From: Nitrospira defluvii
Lineage (GTDB): Bacteria; Nitrospirota; Nitrospiria; Nitrospirales; Nitrospiraceae
Reading direction: 5' to 3'
NCBI GenBank assembly: GCA_011525625.1
Contig: WYAX01000017.1
Location: 1 to 64,000 of the forward strand
DNA length: 64,000 nt
The notes beneath the pieces are model-generated. The model had not been told where the DNA came from. It searched no databases and worked only from the letters and a program-made list of their open reading frames with translations. Positions 1-9,401 of this stretch are shown piece after piece. Each line of letters begins with the position of its first letter. Positions within the stretch are counted from its first letter, which is position 1. The translations under genes were made by a program, and so were the position numbers.

Positions 1-2240
1 AGGAGTTCGAGTTCCTGTGGAACGCAGCCCGCCCCTTACCAGATGCCGTGATTCGGGAAGTCCGCCGGCGTGGATACCGCCGGGAGGTGCTATTCGACGA
101 GATTGGCGAGGACGAGGATCTGGCGCCCGCGGCGCTGATCGAATCGCCTCTCTACCGAGAAGGCCTCTCGCTCCAACCCTGGCAGCAAGGCTTCATCACA
201 GAATGTCTTCGGCACTACCATAACCATGGCATCGTGCGCCTGCTGCTGGCCGACGAGGTCGGGCTCGGGAAGACCCTTTCGCTCGCGACTGCTGCTCTGG
301 CTTTGTGCTTACTCAGCGACAAGGAGCGTCAGTCCCGTAAGCCGATCGTGATCTTCGCGCCGGCCACGCTGTGTGAACAGTGGCAAACCGAATTGATCGA
401 CAAGCTAGGTATCCCCTGCGCCCGTTGGGAGACCCAGAGAAAGGTCTGGCTCGATGTCGATGAGCGCACCATTTCCCCTGCTGGTCGCGAGCAGATTGCG
501 AAATGTCCCTTACGGATTGGCATTGTTTCGACTGGCCTGATGATGCGGGACTCCCAGGAGAAGCAACACCTTCTGGGATTGCGCTACGGTCTTCTCATTC
601 TCGATGAGGCACATAAGGCGCGCATCCGCCAGGGATTTGGCAAAGATGCCGGATCGCCTAACGAGTTGCTGGCCTTCATACGTGAGATTGCCGCTCGCTC
701 AGATCATGTGCTGCTCGGCACGGCGACTCCTATACAGACACGACCTGAGGACCTTTGGGATCTCATCGGCATTCTCCACCAGGGCGAAGGACGTTTTGTT
801 CTTGGAAATGACTTCGCCAAATGGCATCGCCCACAAGAGGTCTTGCCAATCCTTTCCGGTGATCAGGAGGTAACAGAGCCTTCCTTTGCCTGGGAGCTGC
901 TGAGATCGCCCCTGCCATTGGTTAATTCAACCCAGGAACCCAGAGCCCGGCGACTGTATAGCGCGATCCGCCAGGACCTGGGTCTGGCCGACTCCAAGTG
1001 GCAGTCAAACAATCCATTTACCGATCTCGACGACATCACGCGGGAAGGCCTCGAAGATGAATTGCAGCGGGAGATATCTGGCGCCACCTTCTTTCAACGA
1101 GAAAATCCCTTCGTGCGCCACATCGTATTGCGCAAACGATCAACCCTCGAGGATTCAGGACTGTTAGCCAGGATTGGTGTTGATGTTCACCCTGATCGTG
1201 ATCTGACAAAGGAAGTTCACCTGTTCAACGCCCTGTTCGAAGGCAACGCACTGCGGACCAGCGAAGATTTCCGCGAAGCCTATGCAGAAGCCAGGCGATT
1301 CGGGAAGGTGCTGGCCAAACGTGGCAGAGGCGGCGGATTCATGAAGAACCTGATGGAACAACGGATTTGCTCCAGCATCGTTGCCGGGCTGAATACGGCC
1401 AAGATGCTTCTTGCAGGCCGAACACTCGAAGTCGAAGAAGATGATACAGAGATCGAATTACAGCTTGCCCAGGATGAAAGCAACGCAGAAGAACGATCCG
1501 TGCTGGATCGAATGATTGTTAGGCTCGAAAAGATCACGGAAGATCCGAAGATGCAGGCAGTGGTCCACTATCTGGATAAAGAAAAGTGGCGTGAATTTGG
1601 CGTCATCATCTTCAGCCAGTACTACGACACGGCCAAGTGGGTTGCCGACTCACTGGCGGCTCGTTACCCCGATGAGGCGATAGGTCTCTATGCAGGTGCC
1701 GGTCGTAGCCGACTCTATCAGAAAGGTGACAGCGTCAATATCGAGCGCGAAACACTCAAGAAGATGGTCGCCGAACATGAGATCAGCATCATGGTGGCCA
1801 CCGACGCTGCATGTGAAGGCTTGAACCTGCAAACATTAGGAACATTGATCAACGTCGACCTGCCTTGGAATCCAACCCGGCTTGAGCAGCGCATCGGCCG
1901 CATCAAACGCTTCGGCCAGGTGCGTGAAAAGGTCGATATGCTGAATCTCGTCAATGAGCAGACCGTTGACGAAAAGGTCTATGAGCGCCTGTCTGAACGA
2001 ATGCGCGACCGCTACAACCTATTTGGCTCGCTACCCGATACCATCAAGGACGAGTGGATCGAAGACATCGAAACGCTGGGCGAAAAAATGGACGAGTACA
2101 TCAACGCCCAGAAAGAAGCGACCGGCTTTGACCTTCGCTATACCACAACAATGGCTCCCTCGGAAAAAGACTGGCGAGATTGCTCTGAAGTACTGTCACG
2201 AAGGGATTTTCTCGAACTAATGAGTAACGGTTGGAGTTAG
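1..2240 (+). CDS. SNF2/RapA-like DEAD/DEAH helicase, 5' end beyond the window
   Basis: The frame is open from base 3 with no stop, so the gene is cut by the window edge; the GTG at 48 is probably internal. Superfamily 2 motifs occur in order: Walker A LLADEVGLGKT, motif II LDEAH, motif III LGTATPIQ, then a C-terminal helicase lobe with FSQYYDTAKWVADSL, TDAACEGLNLQ and a motif VI-like QRIGRIKRFGQ. The ADEVGLGKT signature is typical of SNF2/HepA-type translocases. Proteins of this build often carry an N-terminal phospholipase D nuclease domain in phage-defence loci, but that part is not visible. It faces the IetS gene tail to tail with 29 bases between, so it is probably a separate defence unit. 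Substrate and partners are unknown. Confidence 0.85.
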   Translation, partial: EFEFLWNAARPLPDAVIREVRRRGYRREVLFDEIGEDEDLAPAALIESPLYREGLSLQPWQQGFITECLRHYHNHGIVRLLLADEVGLGKTLSLATAALALCLLSDKERQSRKPIVIFAPATLCEQWQTELIDKLGIPCARWETQRKVWLDVDERTISPAGREQIAKCPLRIGIVSTGLMMRDSQEKQHLLGLRYGLLILDEAHKARIRQGFGKDAGSPNELLAFIREIAARSDHVLLGTATPIQTRPEDLWDLIGILHQGEGRFVLGNDFAKWHRPQEVLPILSGDQEVTEPSFAWELLRSPLPLVNSTQEPRARRLYSAIRQDLGLADSKWQSNNPFTDLDDITREGLEDELQREISGATFFQRENPFVRHIVLRKRSTLEDSGLLARIGVDVHPDRDLTKEVHLFNALFEGNALRTSEDFREAYAEARRFGKVLAKRGRGGGFMKNLMEQRICSSIVAGLNTAKMLLAGRTLEVEEDDTEIELQLAQDESNAEERSVLDRMIVRLEKITEDPKMQAVVHYLDKEKWREFGVIIFSQYYDTAKWVADSLAARYPDEAIGLYAGAGRSRLYQKGDSVNIERETLKKMVAEHEISIMVATDAACEGLNLQTLGTLINVDLPWNPTRLEQRIGRIKRFGQVREKVDMLNLVNEQTVDEKVYERLSERMRDRYNLFGSLPDTIKDEWIEDIETLGEKMDEYINAQKEATGFDLRYTTTMAPSEKDWRDCSEVLSRRDFLELMSNGWS

Positions 2241-2269
2241 TCGCTATATGGCGAATAGTGCGTTTGTGA

Positions 2270-4798
2270 TCACACTTCGATTTCTACCTGCGTTTCAATC
2301 TGGGTTTCAACAATGGAATAGATATCGACGTTCTCATCGGGCACATCGATGCTTACGATAAGGCTGAAACGAACAGAATTTTGCCAGCGATCTAACGCAG
2401 TCCGATATTTCCACCATCCACCCACCGGGTAAACTGCAATTGTGTGCATATCGGCAAGCGAAGCAGCCGATCCCGTCCACGTATCCGAATGAAGAGAGCC
2501 TCGGGTGCGTAATTGGAACCCGAGCTTCCAGCCTTCATTGTCACCTTCCGGGCCACTGTAGTCTTCCGTCTCCTCGTTTGCCCTTTGGTTGATAAAGGCT
2601 CTGAAATTGGCCAACGTTTGCCCCGGCCGAATAACTTCAAAGCGTAATCCATGCGATTGGTAGCTATACCGCTTCCTGTATCCCCTTCGCCCCGGGTTGG
2701 GTTCGATGAAATAGGACAAAGTTACCCTGAGCTTGACCTCCAACTCTGGAGGAAGCTGCTGGAGCACCTCGATGGGCCAAGGCAACTGATAGAGCTGCAT
2801 TTCGTGCAACTTTGGATCTTCTGAAGTCCTGGCGTCAGGCTCTTTGAAGAACGGTTGCAACTCATCTTGTGCAATTAGCGTTAATGCATGACTTGCACTG
2901 TAACGGGCACGCTCGAGATCCGGTACACCATGCCCTACTGTCCTTAACATTGTCTCTTTCGCCAATTTCGGACTGTGTTGATCATATAGCAGTCCGAATC
3001 TCTCGGACATACGGGTAGTCCACTCTGCCGAATGCACAATCAGAGCACGAATTGTCTCTGGCCAATAATCTGGGTACTCAGCCATCAGGATCGCTGCCTG
3101 TCGAGAAACCAAAGCACAAGCGGCACTCGTGTCCCCATTGGTTTCAAAAAGTTGTCCGGCTGTTTTTCCAGAGGTTGTTAGAAGAGAAACTACATCGGCA
3201 TCGGTAACTTCAGTACTATCTGGAGAGAGAAGACGATTACCTCCTTCCTCGACAACATCAGGCTTATAAGGAGCATGTTTTCTCCAGCCCCAACTGACAG
3301 CCGAACGTGAAGACGGCGCAACGTCGCCGAACTCTGCAAGAGGTGACCAACCATCGAAGTCGGCATCATCGTTCGTCGTTCTTTCCGTAAATGCCCCCAC
3401 AGTCAGAGCATTCCATGACTGTGCGGGATCTTCTATTTGTGCCAAATTCACTTGATCCCAGTAGTCTGGCTGGGGTGCAACATTGGCATTATTGCCTGCA
3501 GAGATAACAAACAATCTCGATTCAGCATCATCCAGTGCGAAAGAAAAATCATCGATCTCGGCAGACCAGGAAGAGGGTTGCCCTCCCAACGCCTCAGGTT
3601 CAGAGGTGATTGCCAGAGAGTAAACACGCTTCCAGTCTGGCCTATCAATAGCAAGTTTCTCCGCTGTACCAACGGTAATGGCACCATAAAGCTCAGGATC
3701 GTTGTTGCCTGTTGGAGGAAGAATGCGGGCAGACTCGATTCGATGATCCACTGCAATTGGATCGTGACTCATTAAGGCCTCATGCAAGTCACCAAAGACC
3801 GCTAAACCTGCTTGCTTCGAACCATGGTCGTTATAGGGTGCGAAAGGGTTTGTCGGATCGTGGTTATCATATCTAGGCCATGCAGGATCCCATCGTTCCG
3901 CACTTTCCTCGTTGCAGAAATTCCCGATCAATGGGTGATTGTAGTTGACCCCAGTATCAAGGATAGTAATGGCCGTGGAGATGTCAGCATTGAGTTGCAC
4001 GCGTCCATTAAGATCTTCTGTCCATTGCTGTTGTTCTTTCGGGGAAGACCTGAGCAAGACATTGGGCGTCTCCTTCGCCCGCCTAAGCTCTTCGAGATTT
4101 GCGATCAATTCCGGCGCGCGTGAAAGTTGTCTGGATGATGCTCTAATCAAGACAACCAAACTATCGAAGAACGTTATGGATGTATTTCCCAGCTTCGCAT
4201 TGATTCGCTCAGCGAGTTGATGGGGAATATGAAGTGGATCCTCTGCATTAGGCTGTTTCTTCAGCCAGAGCTCCCACCAGACGACCTGGTCTTCATCCTG
4301 TGGAAAGAGACCACTCACATCAGTCCAGAACGACTGCAGATCAGCTAGTTTTATTTCGGCAATGCTATCAATGAGATTGTGATTTCTCGGGCCACCTTTA
4401 CCATCTTTATCAGGATCAAGGTACTGATCGAGTTTGCTCTGGAAAACACCACGCCGAGACTCTGGCACAAATACGACGGCGACTTCATGGTCATCCACCT
4501 TACGACAAGAACGAAGTTTAAAGTCCTTAGAGGTATCAAGACTGTCAAGCGGTAGCTCACAGTCAGGCATTCCGACAATTTCTACATAGATACCGACATC
4601 TTCAGTAATTGGGGGTGGAGCTTGAGCTCGCCGGGCATCATAACTTTGCATAACACCGGCATATTGCCCGGATATGGATTGACCATGCTGATGCCGGTCT
4701 TGTAGTGGAATGACTGGGTTTCGACCCCGCCTTCGTGAACTAAAGTCCTCGCGGTCAGCGAAGCCTTCGATGAGGATATGCGGCTTCCGTTCCGGCAT
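2270..4798 (-). CDS. ietS: Subtilisin-like serine protease, IetS-type anti-phage protein
   Basis: An 842-residue S8 peptidase. The catalytic triad is visible: Asp281 in ILDTGVNYNHP, His325 in NDHGSKQAG and Ser558 in GDTSAACAL, with an oxyanion Asn in ISAGNNANV near 436. No signal peptide is seen, so it should act in the cytoplasm. The N-terminal 260 residues look like the extra domain found in proteases paired with an AAA ATPase; the C-terminal 250 residues resemble a beta-rich tail. It lies 6 bases downstream of the AAA ATPase gene. The pair matches IetAS, described first as a plasmid toxin-antitoxin/stability unit and later as an antiviral system, with the protease as effector. Target proteins are unknown. 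Confidence 0.85.
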   Translation of the reverse strand: MPERKPHILIEGFADREDFSSRRRGRNPVIPLQDRHQHGQSISGQYAGVMQSYDARRAQAPPPITEDVGIYVEIVGMPDCELPLDSLDTSKDFKLRSCRKVDDHEVAVVFVPESRRGVFQSKLDQYLDPDKDGKGGPRNHNLIDSIAEIKLADLQSFWTDVSGLFPQDEDQVVWWELWLKKQPNAEDPLHIPHQLAERINAKLGNTSITFFDSLVVLIRASSRQLSRAPELIANLEELRRAKETPNVLLRSSPKEQQQWTEDLNGRVQLNADISTAITILDTGVNYNHPLIGNFCNEESAERWDPAWPRYDNHDPTNPFAPYNDHGSKQAGLAVFGDLHEALMSHDPIAVDHRIESARILPPTGNNDPELYGAITVGTAEKLAIDRPDWKRVYSLAITSEPEALGGQPSSWSAEIDDFSFALDDAESRLFVISAGNNANVAPQPDYWDQVNLAQIEDPAQSWNALTVGAFTERTTNDDADFDGWSPLAEFGDVAPSSRSAVSWGWRKHAPYKPDVVEEGGNRLLSPDSTEVTDADVVSLLTTSGKTAGQLFETNGDTSAACALVSRQAAILMAEYPDYWPETIRALIVHSAEWTTRMSERFGLLYDQHSPKLAKETMLRTVGHGVPDLERARYSASHALTLIAQDELQPFFKEPDARTSEDPKLHEMQLYQLPWPIEVLQQLPPELEVKLRVTLSYFIEPNPGRRGYRKRYSYQSHGLRFEVIRPGQTLANFRAFINQRANEETEDYSGPEGDNEGWKLGFQLRTRGSLHSDTWTGSAASLADMHTIAVYPVGGWWKYRTALDRWQNSVRFSLIVSIDVPDENVDIYSIVETQIETQVEIEV

Positions 4799-4804
4799 TT
4801 CGTA

Positions 4805-5788
4805 TTACTTTTTCCCTGTTTGGCGACGTTCAATTGCCCTAATCAGCAATGAAGAGGTAATTATTTCTTTATGGCTCAATACCGCTTCTTTTGCGGCATC
4901 TTCACAGGCCCTGGTTATCTCAGCCGAACTGAGATTCTTTGCCGTTGTACTTATCTCGCTCCATTCCAATTGGTCTGTATCGAACATTGACAGTCGATTT
5001 TCGACGAGCTGCTTTATCTGTTCTTGACCAGGCTTCTCGAAGCATATGATGTCATCAAAACGACGATAGAGCGCTTTGTCCAGTAGCTCAGAATGATTTG
5101 TGGCTGCAACGATGATGCTTTCCGAGGCATCTTGTTCGACAAATAGGAGAAAAGAATTCAGTACTCGCCTGATTTCTCCCACGTCATTCTGTGCGCCCCG
5201 TTGTGTACCAATCGCATCAAATTCATCAAACAGATAAACGGCCCTTGTCTGCTTGATATGATCGAAAATTAAACGGAGTTTTGACGCCGTTTCTCCCATG
5301 AAACGAGTAATCAAACTGTCTAGTACCACTGTATAGAGTGGTAACTTGAGCTCAGTGGCTAGAGCTGCAGCTGACATGGTCTTCCCTGTGCCAGGCGGGC
5401 CTGTGAATAACAACTTACGGCGAGGAAGAAGACCAAACTGAGACAATTTATCCTTTTGCCGCTGTTCGAGTAGGACTTGCTCCAAGCGAGTGCTGATGTC
5501 CACCGACAGAACCAGTTCGTTTTTGCGAACGGAAGCCGGAGTCAAATCCAATAAGCCTTTCAGTTCTCCTGCTGGCTGTTTCTTCAGCGGAGTCGGGCTT
5601 TGTACCGCGACACCTAGCTTTGAGGTCTTTTGAGAGCTCTCTACTAGGGCCTTTAGCTCATTAGCGAGTTTGTGGTGGCCTTGGCGAGCTTCTTTTGCGG
5701 CAACTTGCAACGCAATAGAGTAGAACCGCTGATCATCTCGATCCGCGTGGCTCTTCAAAAGCGCCTTGATTTGTTCTGCTGTCGCCAT
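4805..5788 (-). CDS. ietA: AAA-family ATPase, IetA-type anti-phage protein
   Basis: A 327-residue single AAA+ module. Walker A GPPGTGKT lies at about 130-137, Walker B YLFDEFDAI at 185-193, sensor 1 in VAATNHSELL, and an arginine pair in LYRRFDD is a probable trans-acting finger. The first 80 residues are helical and probably bind the partner. It is the first gene of a two-gene operon with the subtilase. In IetAS pairs the ATPase is thought to restrain or activate the protease; whether it unfolds substrates or senses phage is not established. The ATG at 5788 follows a 337-base gap to the divergent XRE gene. Confidence 0.85.
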   Translation of the reverse strand: MATAEQIKALLKSHADRDDQRFYSIALQVAAKEARQGHHKLANELKALVESSQKTSKLGVAVQSPTPLKKQPAGELKGLLDLTPASVRKNELVLSVDISTRLEQVLLEQRQKDKLSQFGLLPRRKLLFTGPPGTGKTMSAAALATELKLPLYTVVLDSLITRFMGETASKLRLIFDHIKQTRAVYLFDEFDAIGTQRGAQNDVGEIRRVLNSFLLFVEQDASESIIVAATNHSELLDKALYRRFDDIICFEKPGQEQIKQLVENRLSMFDTDQLEWSEISTTAKNLSSAEITRACEDAAKEAVLSHKEIITSSLLIRAIERRQTGKK

Positions 5789-6125
5789 GTTTCACTCATC
5801 CATTCTAATTTGCGATAATAGCTGGTTTGTTTGCCAAAATGAATAATTACTTCAACCTCTTAGGTAAGTCTTTGATGCCGCTGCGCGACGTATAGCCAAG
5901 CCCTTCGGACGATTGCCACCAGCCCAAATCCACCGCATCAACTGACCAAATAACTGGCCATGCTCTTCCCGATTCACCTTCCGCCTGAGAGTACACCGCT
6001 GCAACACCCCCACTTCCTTCTTGCCTTCACCAATGCCCCTTCCCCCGGTTAAGTAATTCTTACTTTTGCTGCTGTGTAGTATCCAAAGCCACTAATTACA
6101 CCCGCCAATACCCAGAAAGCTTGCC
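5789..6125. other. Intergenic region between ietA and the XRE gene
   Basis: A 337-base divergent gap without a convincing open frame. It must hold the ietAS promoter (minus strand) and, at its right end, the promoter of the XRE gene. The sequence TGTGTAGTAT at 6073-6082 exactly matches one inverted arm of the operator at 6137-6156, so it is a candidate second half-site. Confidence 0.5.
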
Positions 6126-6136
6126 TTGGGAAAATA

Positions 6137-6156
6137 TGTGTACTATATACTACACA
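6137..6156. promoter_or_regulatory. Imperfect palindromic operator overlapping the XRE start
   Basis: The arms TGTGTA and TACACA flank a TATATA centre; the 20-base site ends on the A of the ATG at 6156. A TATACT -10-like hexamer sits inside it. No Shine-Dalgarno lies before the ATG, so the transcript may be leaderless and repression direct. Confidence 0.55.
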
Positions 6157-6506
6157 TGACATTTGGAGAATACATCCGTGAACATCGCGAGGCTCTGAAG
6201 GAACAGGACCGGCGATTTTCTGTCCGGCAAGTCGCTCAGCGAATTGGTGTGGAACCCGCCTACCTCAGCAAAATAGAACGCGGGGATGTGGCGCCACCGT
6301 CCGAGGCAAAAATCCGGGCATTGGCCGAGGAACTCGGCGAAGACCCGGATGTGCTGCTGGCAATGGCTGGGAAGGTATCGTCGGATTTGCAGGAGATCAT
6401 TCGTAAGCGCCCGCAACTGTTCGCAGATCTGATCCGCCAGCTCAAATCCGCACCGGATCACGCTATTTTGCGTATTGCCCGGGATGTCCGCGATGGTGAC
6501 TGGTAA
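6156..6506 (+). CDS. XRE-family helix-turn-helix regulator
   Basis: A 116-residue Cro/CI-type DNA-binding protein. The helix-turn-helix covers about 15-65, with FSVRQVAQRIGVEPAYLSKIERG as the recognition region, and a short helical C-terminal extension. The ATG at 6156 was chosen because the domain begins there; an upstream TTG at 6126 would add residues that only translate the operator. It lies 17 bases before the next gene, in the same direction, and probably represses this small operon through the palindrome covering its own start. Regulators of this length paired with one uncharacterised protein are common in mobile elements. Function beyond autoregulation is not known. Confidence 0.8.
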   Translation: MTFGEYIREHREALKEQDRRFSVRQVAQRIGVEPAYLSKIERGDVAPPSEAKIRALAEELGEDPDVLLAMAGKVSSDLQEIIRKRPQLFADLIRQLKSAPDHAILRIARDVRDGDW

Positions 6507-6523
6507 TCTGTGGAGGAAAGAGA

Positions 6524-7522
6524 ATGATCGAACTATTGAATAAACAACTGACCTTCCGGTTTCCGGAGGTCCACAAAAAAGCGGCGTGTAGCATCGGCTT
6601 TCAACGCACCCTGCGGATCCCGGATGACAACCGGGAATACCCCCTCCCCCCGGGACTGGGTCGGTTTCCGGTGGAGCACGTGGACGACTTTGCAAACAAG
6701 TTGCCTGATACCTGGCGGACGCATGGTGGAGTCTTTATACCCATGTATCAGTCAGAGGCACTATGGATCAATTTCTCTGGTGACTACCCCTGCGCCGTCA
6801 AGATCGCCGCCGGCAAGATCAATGCCGTATCCGGGGAGACCTGGAGCAACGGACTTTCGGCTGATCCACAGGACTATGCGGTGATTCCGGAACAGCCTTG
6901 GCTGGATGGTTTCAACGTCTCGGAAGATTTCATTCGGCAGTTTGTCGCCATGCCCCTGGGTGAAGGCTTCACGGCCGAAGAGCAGATTACGGGTAAGGCT
7001 GAACATGGCGGACTCCAGATTATCGTCTACCCGATGAAGCATGACGTTTACGTCGAACATTTTGAGCGAACCGTCGAAGCAGACATCGACTACCTTGATA
7101 TGCCGATGTTCAGCCGCACGGTCTGCGAATCGGCTGCCCCGGATATGGGACTAGCACCAGGCGGCTTGATGCGGCAGGAGATTTATGAGGACGAGTACGG
7201 CATTGATGCATGGGATCAGGACAATGGTTTTCGGTGCTTCATCCACCTAGCCAACACTGAGCAATACCGGATGATTACCGGGCATCAACCACCACATAAA
7301 CCTGCGACTGCCAAGGATTACACAGAAGCCGGCCTACCCTGGTTTGACTATTATGATGACAGCAAAGCACTTGTCGGTTCGGACACATTAGGCAAGCTGA
7401 CCAGTGTCGCTGCCAAGGTGATTGAGAAAGGCAAAGGACTGCTGCCGGACAACGAACCGGTTCACCCAAAAACTGTCAAGATAATCAGCAAAGGTAATGT
7501 GGTCCGGGATGGAGAATTCTGA
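6524..7522 (+). CDS. Conserved hypothetical protein, 332 residues, partner of the XRE regulator
   Basis: Not recognised as a named family. The protein is soluble by appearance, with no signal peptide or membrane segment, rich in Trp, Tyr and Pro, with an acidic middle (YEDEYGIDAWDQDNGF at about 223-238). A regular spacing of aromatic residues suggests a mostly beta structure. A Shine-Dalgarno-like GGAGGAAAGAG precedes the ATG at 6524. It is translated right behind the XRE gene, and the pairing of an XRE protein with a larger effector-like partner suggests a toxin, a stress factor or a defence component, but no catalytic motif is visible to choose between them. Confidence 0.7.
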   Translation: MIELLNKQLTFRFPEVHKKAACSIGFQRTLRIPDDNREYPLPPGLGRFPVEHVDDFANKLPDTWRTHGGVFIPMYQSEALWINFSGDYPCAVKIAAGKINAVSGETWSNGLSADPQDYAVIPEQPWLDGFNVSEDFIRQFVAMPLGEGFTAEEQITGKAEHGGLQIIVYPMKHDVYVEHFERTVEADIDYLDMPMFSRTVCESAAPDMGLAPGGLMRQEIYEDEYGIDAWDQDNGFRCFIHLANTEQYRMITGHQPPHKPATAKDYTEAGLPWFDYYDDSKALVGSDTLGKLTSVAAKVIEKGKGLLPDNEPVHPKTVKIISKGNVVRDGEF

Positions 7523-7577
7523 AACGTTGGCACACGGAGTTCACCATGGGAGATGCGATAGATAGAGATTTATTGAG

Positions 7578-7829
7578 ATGGAAGATCAGCGCAAAGCTTT
7601 TACAGTGTTCATGGCATGCCTTGGAGGCATACTGACTGGCTCGAAGGCAATCGTTCGCGCCACGAGCCTGTTTGTCATGGGCCTCATCGGCCTGCTGGCC
7701 GAAACTGCGATTACATCCGAGGATGACGCGGATTCTGAAGACGGTGATCTAACCGGAGACTATAATTTCCGCACCCGCAAGTTTGACAATGGCACTGATC
7801 CGTACGGATGGTATGAAGAGGATCTGTAG
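7578..7829 (+). CDS. Small hypothetical protein with one hydrophobic segment
   Basis: 83 residues. Residues about 8-42 form a moderately hydrophobic, glycine-rich stretch (VFMACLGGILTGSKAIVR, LFVMGLIGLLAE) that could be one or two membrane helices, followed by an acidic, polar tail ending in YGWYEEDL. It lies 55 bases after the 332-residue gene, in the same direction, so it is probably the third gene of that operon. It ends 6 bases from the end of traG on the other strand. The family is not recognised, and the start is uncertain because no strong ribosome site is seen. Confidence 0.5.
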   Translation: MEDQRKAFTVFMACLGGILTGSKAIVRATSLFVMGLIGLLAETAITSEDDADSEDGDLTGDYNFRTRKFDNGTDPYGWYEEDL

Positions 7830-7835
7830 ATCCAG

Positions 7836-9401
7836 TTATCGCTTCGCCCCTTTTGTAACAACTGCCTTCCCAATACCTCCACCCTGCCTTCCGGCATCTT
7901 GAGCGGGCCGTGTGAATTCGCCTTGTACCGAATTGATCGAGCGCCCTACATGTAACCCCGCCCATGCCATCATTCCACTCCAGAGCAACGGTAGCCCGAG
8001 GTAGAGGCTCGTTGTGATCATATTAAGCAGAAGGCGTTTCATATCATGTTCACCGGGATTGGCGAAGATCTGAAGAAACACATTGACGTCTGGGTACATG
8101 GATTGAATGAGGTTCTGGTCTACCCACATCGCGAGGTACCAGAGCACGCTCCAAAACTTGACGGTGAAGATGGCCATGGCACCGATGACCATCATGGAAA
8201 TGGAATAGCGCGATAGCACTACTACCATGGGTAGCAGAGCGTAGACGCCGAGCAGCAGTACGGCCTGTACCATTGGAAGCGCTTGAAGGACCGCTGTCAT
8301 TGTTACGGAGAACAGTGCTGATGCGGAAACCACACCGCCTCCAGCCAAGCCGCCTTTAATAAAATTCTCCGCGGTGCTCAGTAAGCCCGTGCTACCGGAA
8401 TTGTTGGCCACCAGATCGTTGTTCGACCAACTGGGCGGGGAGTTGGTGAGCACGGTGCGGGCGACGGCATCGTTCTGCTGTTCACTGGCCAGTGCCGGTG
8501 CCACGGCAACGACGAGGCCGGAGAATCCGGCAGATGTGGCATCCGCCTCGTTGATCAGTTTCTCCCGCAAGCCGATGGTGCTGTCTTCCCACCATTGCTT
8601 GCAGTAAGGCTTACCCCAGGACGGTGGTGCGGCGGGATCGTATTCCGTGTCGCGAGCCGCATTGTAGGCCCAGCCCGTGATCTGCATGGCCGGTCGAAGC
8701 GTGTCGTAAAAACCCGGCGTGTCGCGATAGACGTGTGATCCCATCCAATCAGGATCGTCCGGTCCGTAGGTGCCTAGGAGAGCGCTGATCGAAGCCGTTG
8801 CCGGCCGCTCAGCCTGATATTTCGAGCGTGCTGGAATATAGCACTGGCTGAAAAAGTCACTGATTTCCTGACGGAGACGCGGATCGGCAATGGTAGCGAG
8901 ACGCGCTTGTTGTTCGTAGGTGCGCATATCCGCTGTTGTGGGGAGTCCTTCGATCACCGCGTGATTCAATCCCGATGTCATGGCTAGAACGGCATACCAC
9001 CACACCGGGATGTTCACCGTTGCCGGTGAACCGGTGAATCCCGTCGTGCCGTAGGTACTCTGGGAAGCGGCAACCGTCGCTGTGGCGGGTGTGGGATTGA
9101 TCAATGTCGGTGGCGGTGTGTAGCTGAGGGTGCCCGCATTCAATGGTGTCAGGGCAGCCGGCTGACCCGCCAGGACGACAACCAATAGAGCGATGAACAG
9201 CTCGATCTCCATGCGGCGGAGCGACAGCCCGGTGACGGTGCCGAACTCCCCTCCTTCGGCGGGCTCGCGCCAGTTGTCGATGAGAATCCCGAGAAACGGC
9301 AGAAACACGATACCTGTTCCCACCAATGCATCCCAAAGGATGCCGTAGAAGGCCCATCCGAACAGGGTCGTGAACAATTCAAGGTAGCTGTCGACGGTCA
9401 T
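7836..9401 (-). CDS. traG: TraG N-terminal-type mating-pair stabilisation membrane protein
   Basis: 521 residues from the ATG at 9401, which overlaps the previous stop by four bases (ATGA). Hydrophobic helices lie near residues 12-40, 60-75, and at the C terminus (ALPMVQAVLLLGVYALLPMV and the segment before the end), with a large polar periplasmic region between, as in the TraG N-terminal family of F- and SXT-type conjugation systems. In those systems the protein helps stabilise mating pairs and mediates entry exclusion. It is the last transfer gene seen in the operon. The long cytoplasmic C-terminal half of F TraG is absent, which is normal for type G elements. Confidence 0.85.
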   Translation of the reverse strand: MTVDSYLELFTTLFGWAFYGILWDALVGTGIVFLPFLGILIDNWREPAEGGEFGTVTGLSLRRMEIELFIALLVVVLAGQPAALTPLNAGTLSYTPPPTLINPTPATATVAASQSTYGTTGFTGSPATVNIPVWWYAVLAMTSGLNHAVIEGLPTTADMRTYEQQARLATIADPRLRQEISDFFSQCYIPARSKYQAERPATASISALLGTYGPDDPDWMGSHVYRDTPGFYDTLRPAMQITGWAYNAARDTEYDPAAPPSWGKPYCKQWWEDSTIGLREKLINEADATSAGFSGLVVAVAPALASEQQNDAVARTVLTNSPPSWSNNDLVANNSGSTGLLSTAENFIKGGLAGGGVVSASALFSVTMTAVLQALPMVQAVLLLGVYALLPMVVVLSRYSISMMVIGAMAIFTVKFWSVLWYLAMWVDQNLIQSMYPDVNVFLQIFANPGEHDMKRLLLNMITTSLYLGLPLLWSGMMAWAGLHVGRSINSVQGEFTRPAQDAGRQGGGIGKAVVTKGAKR

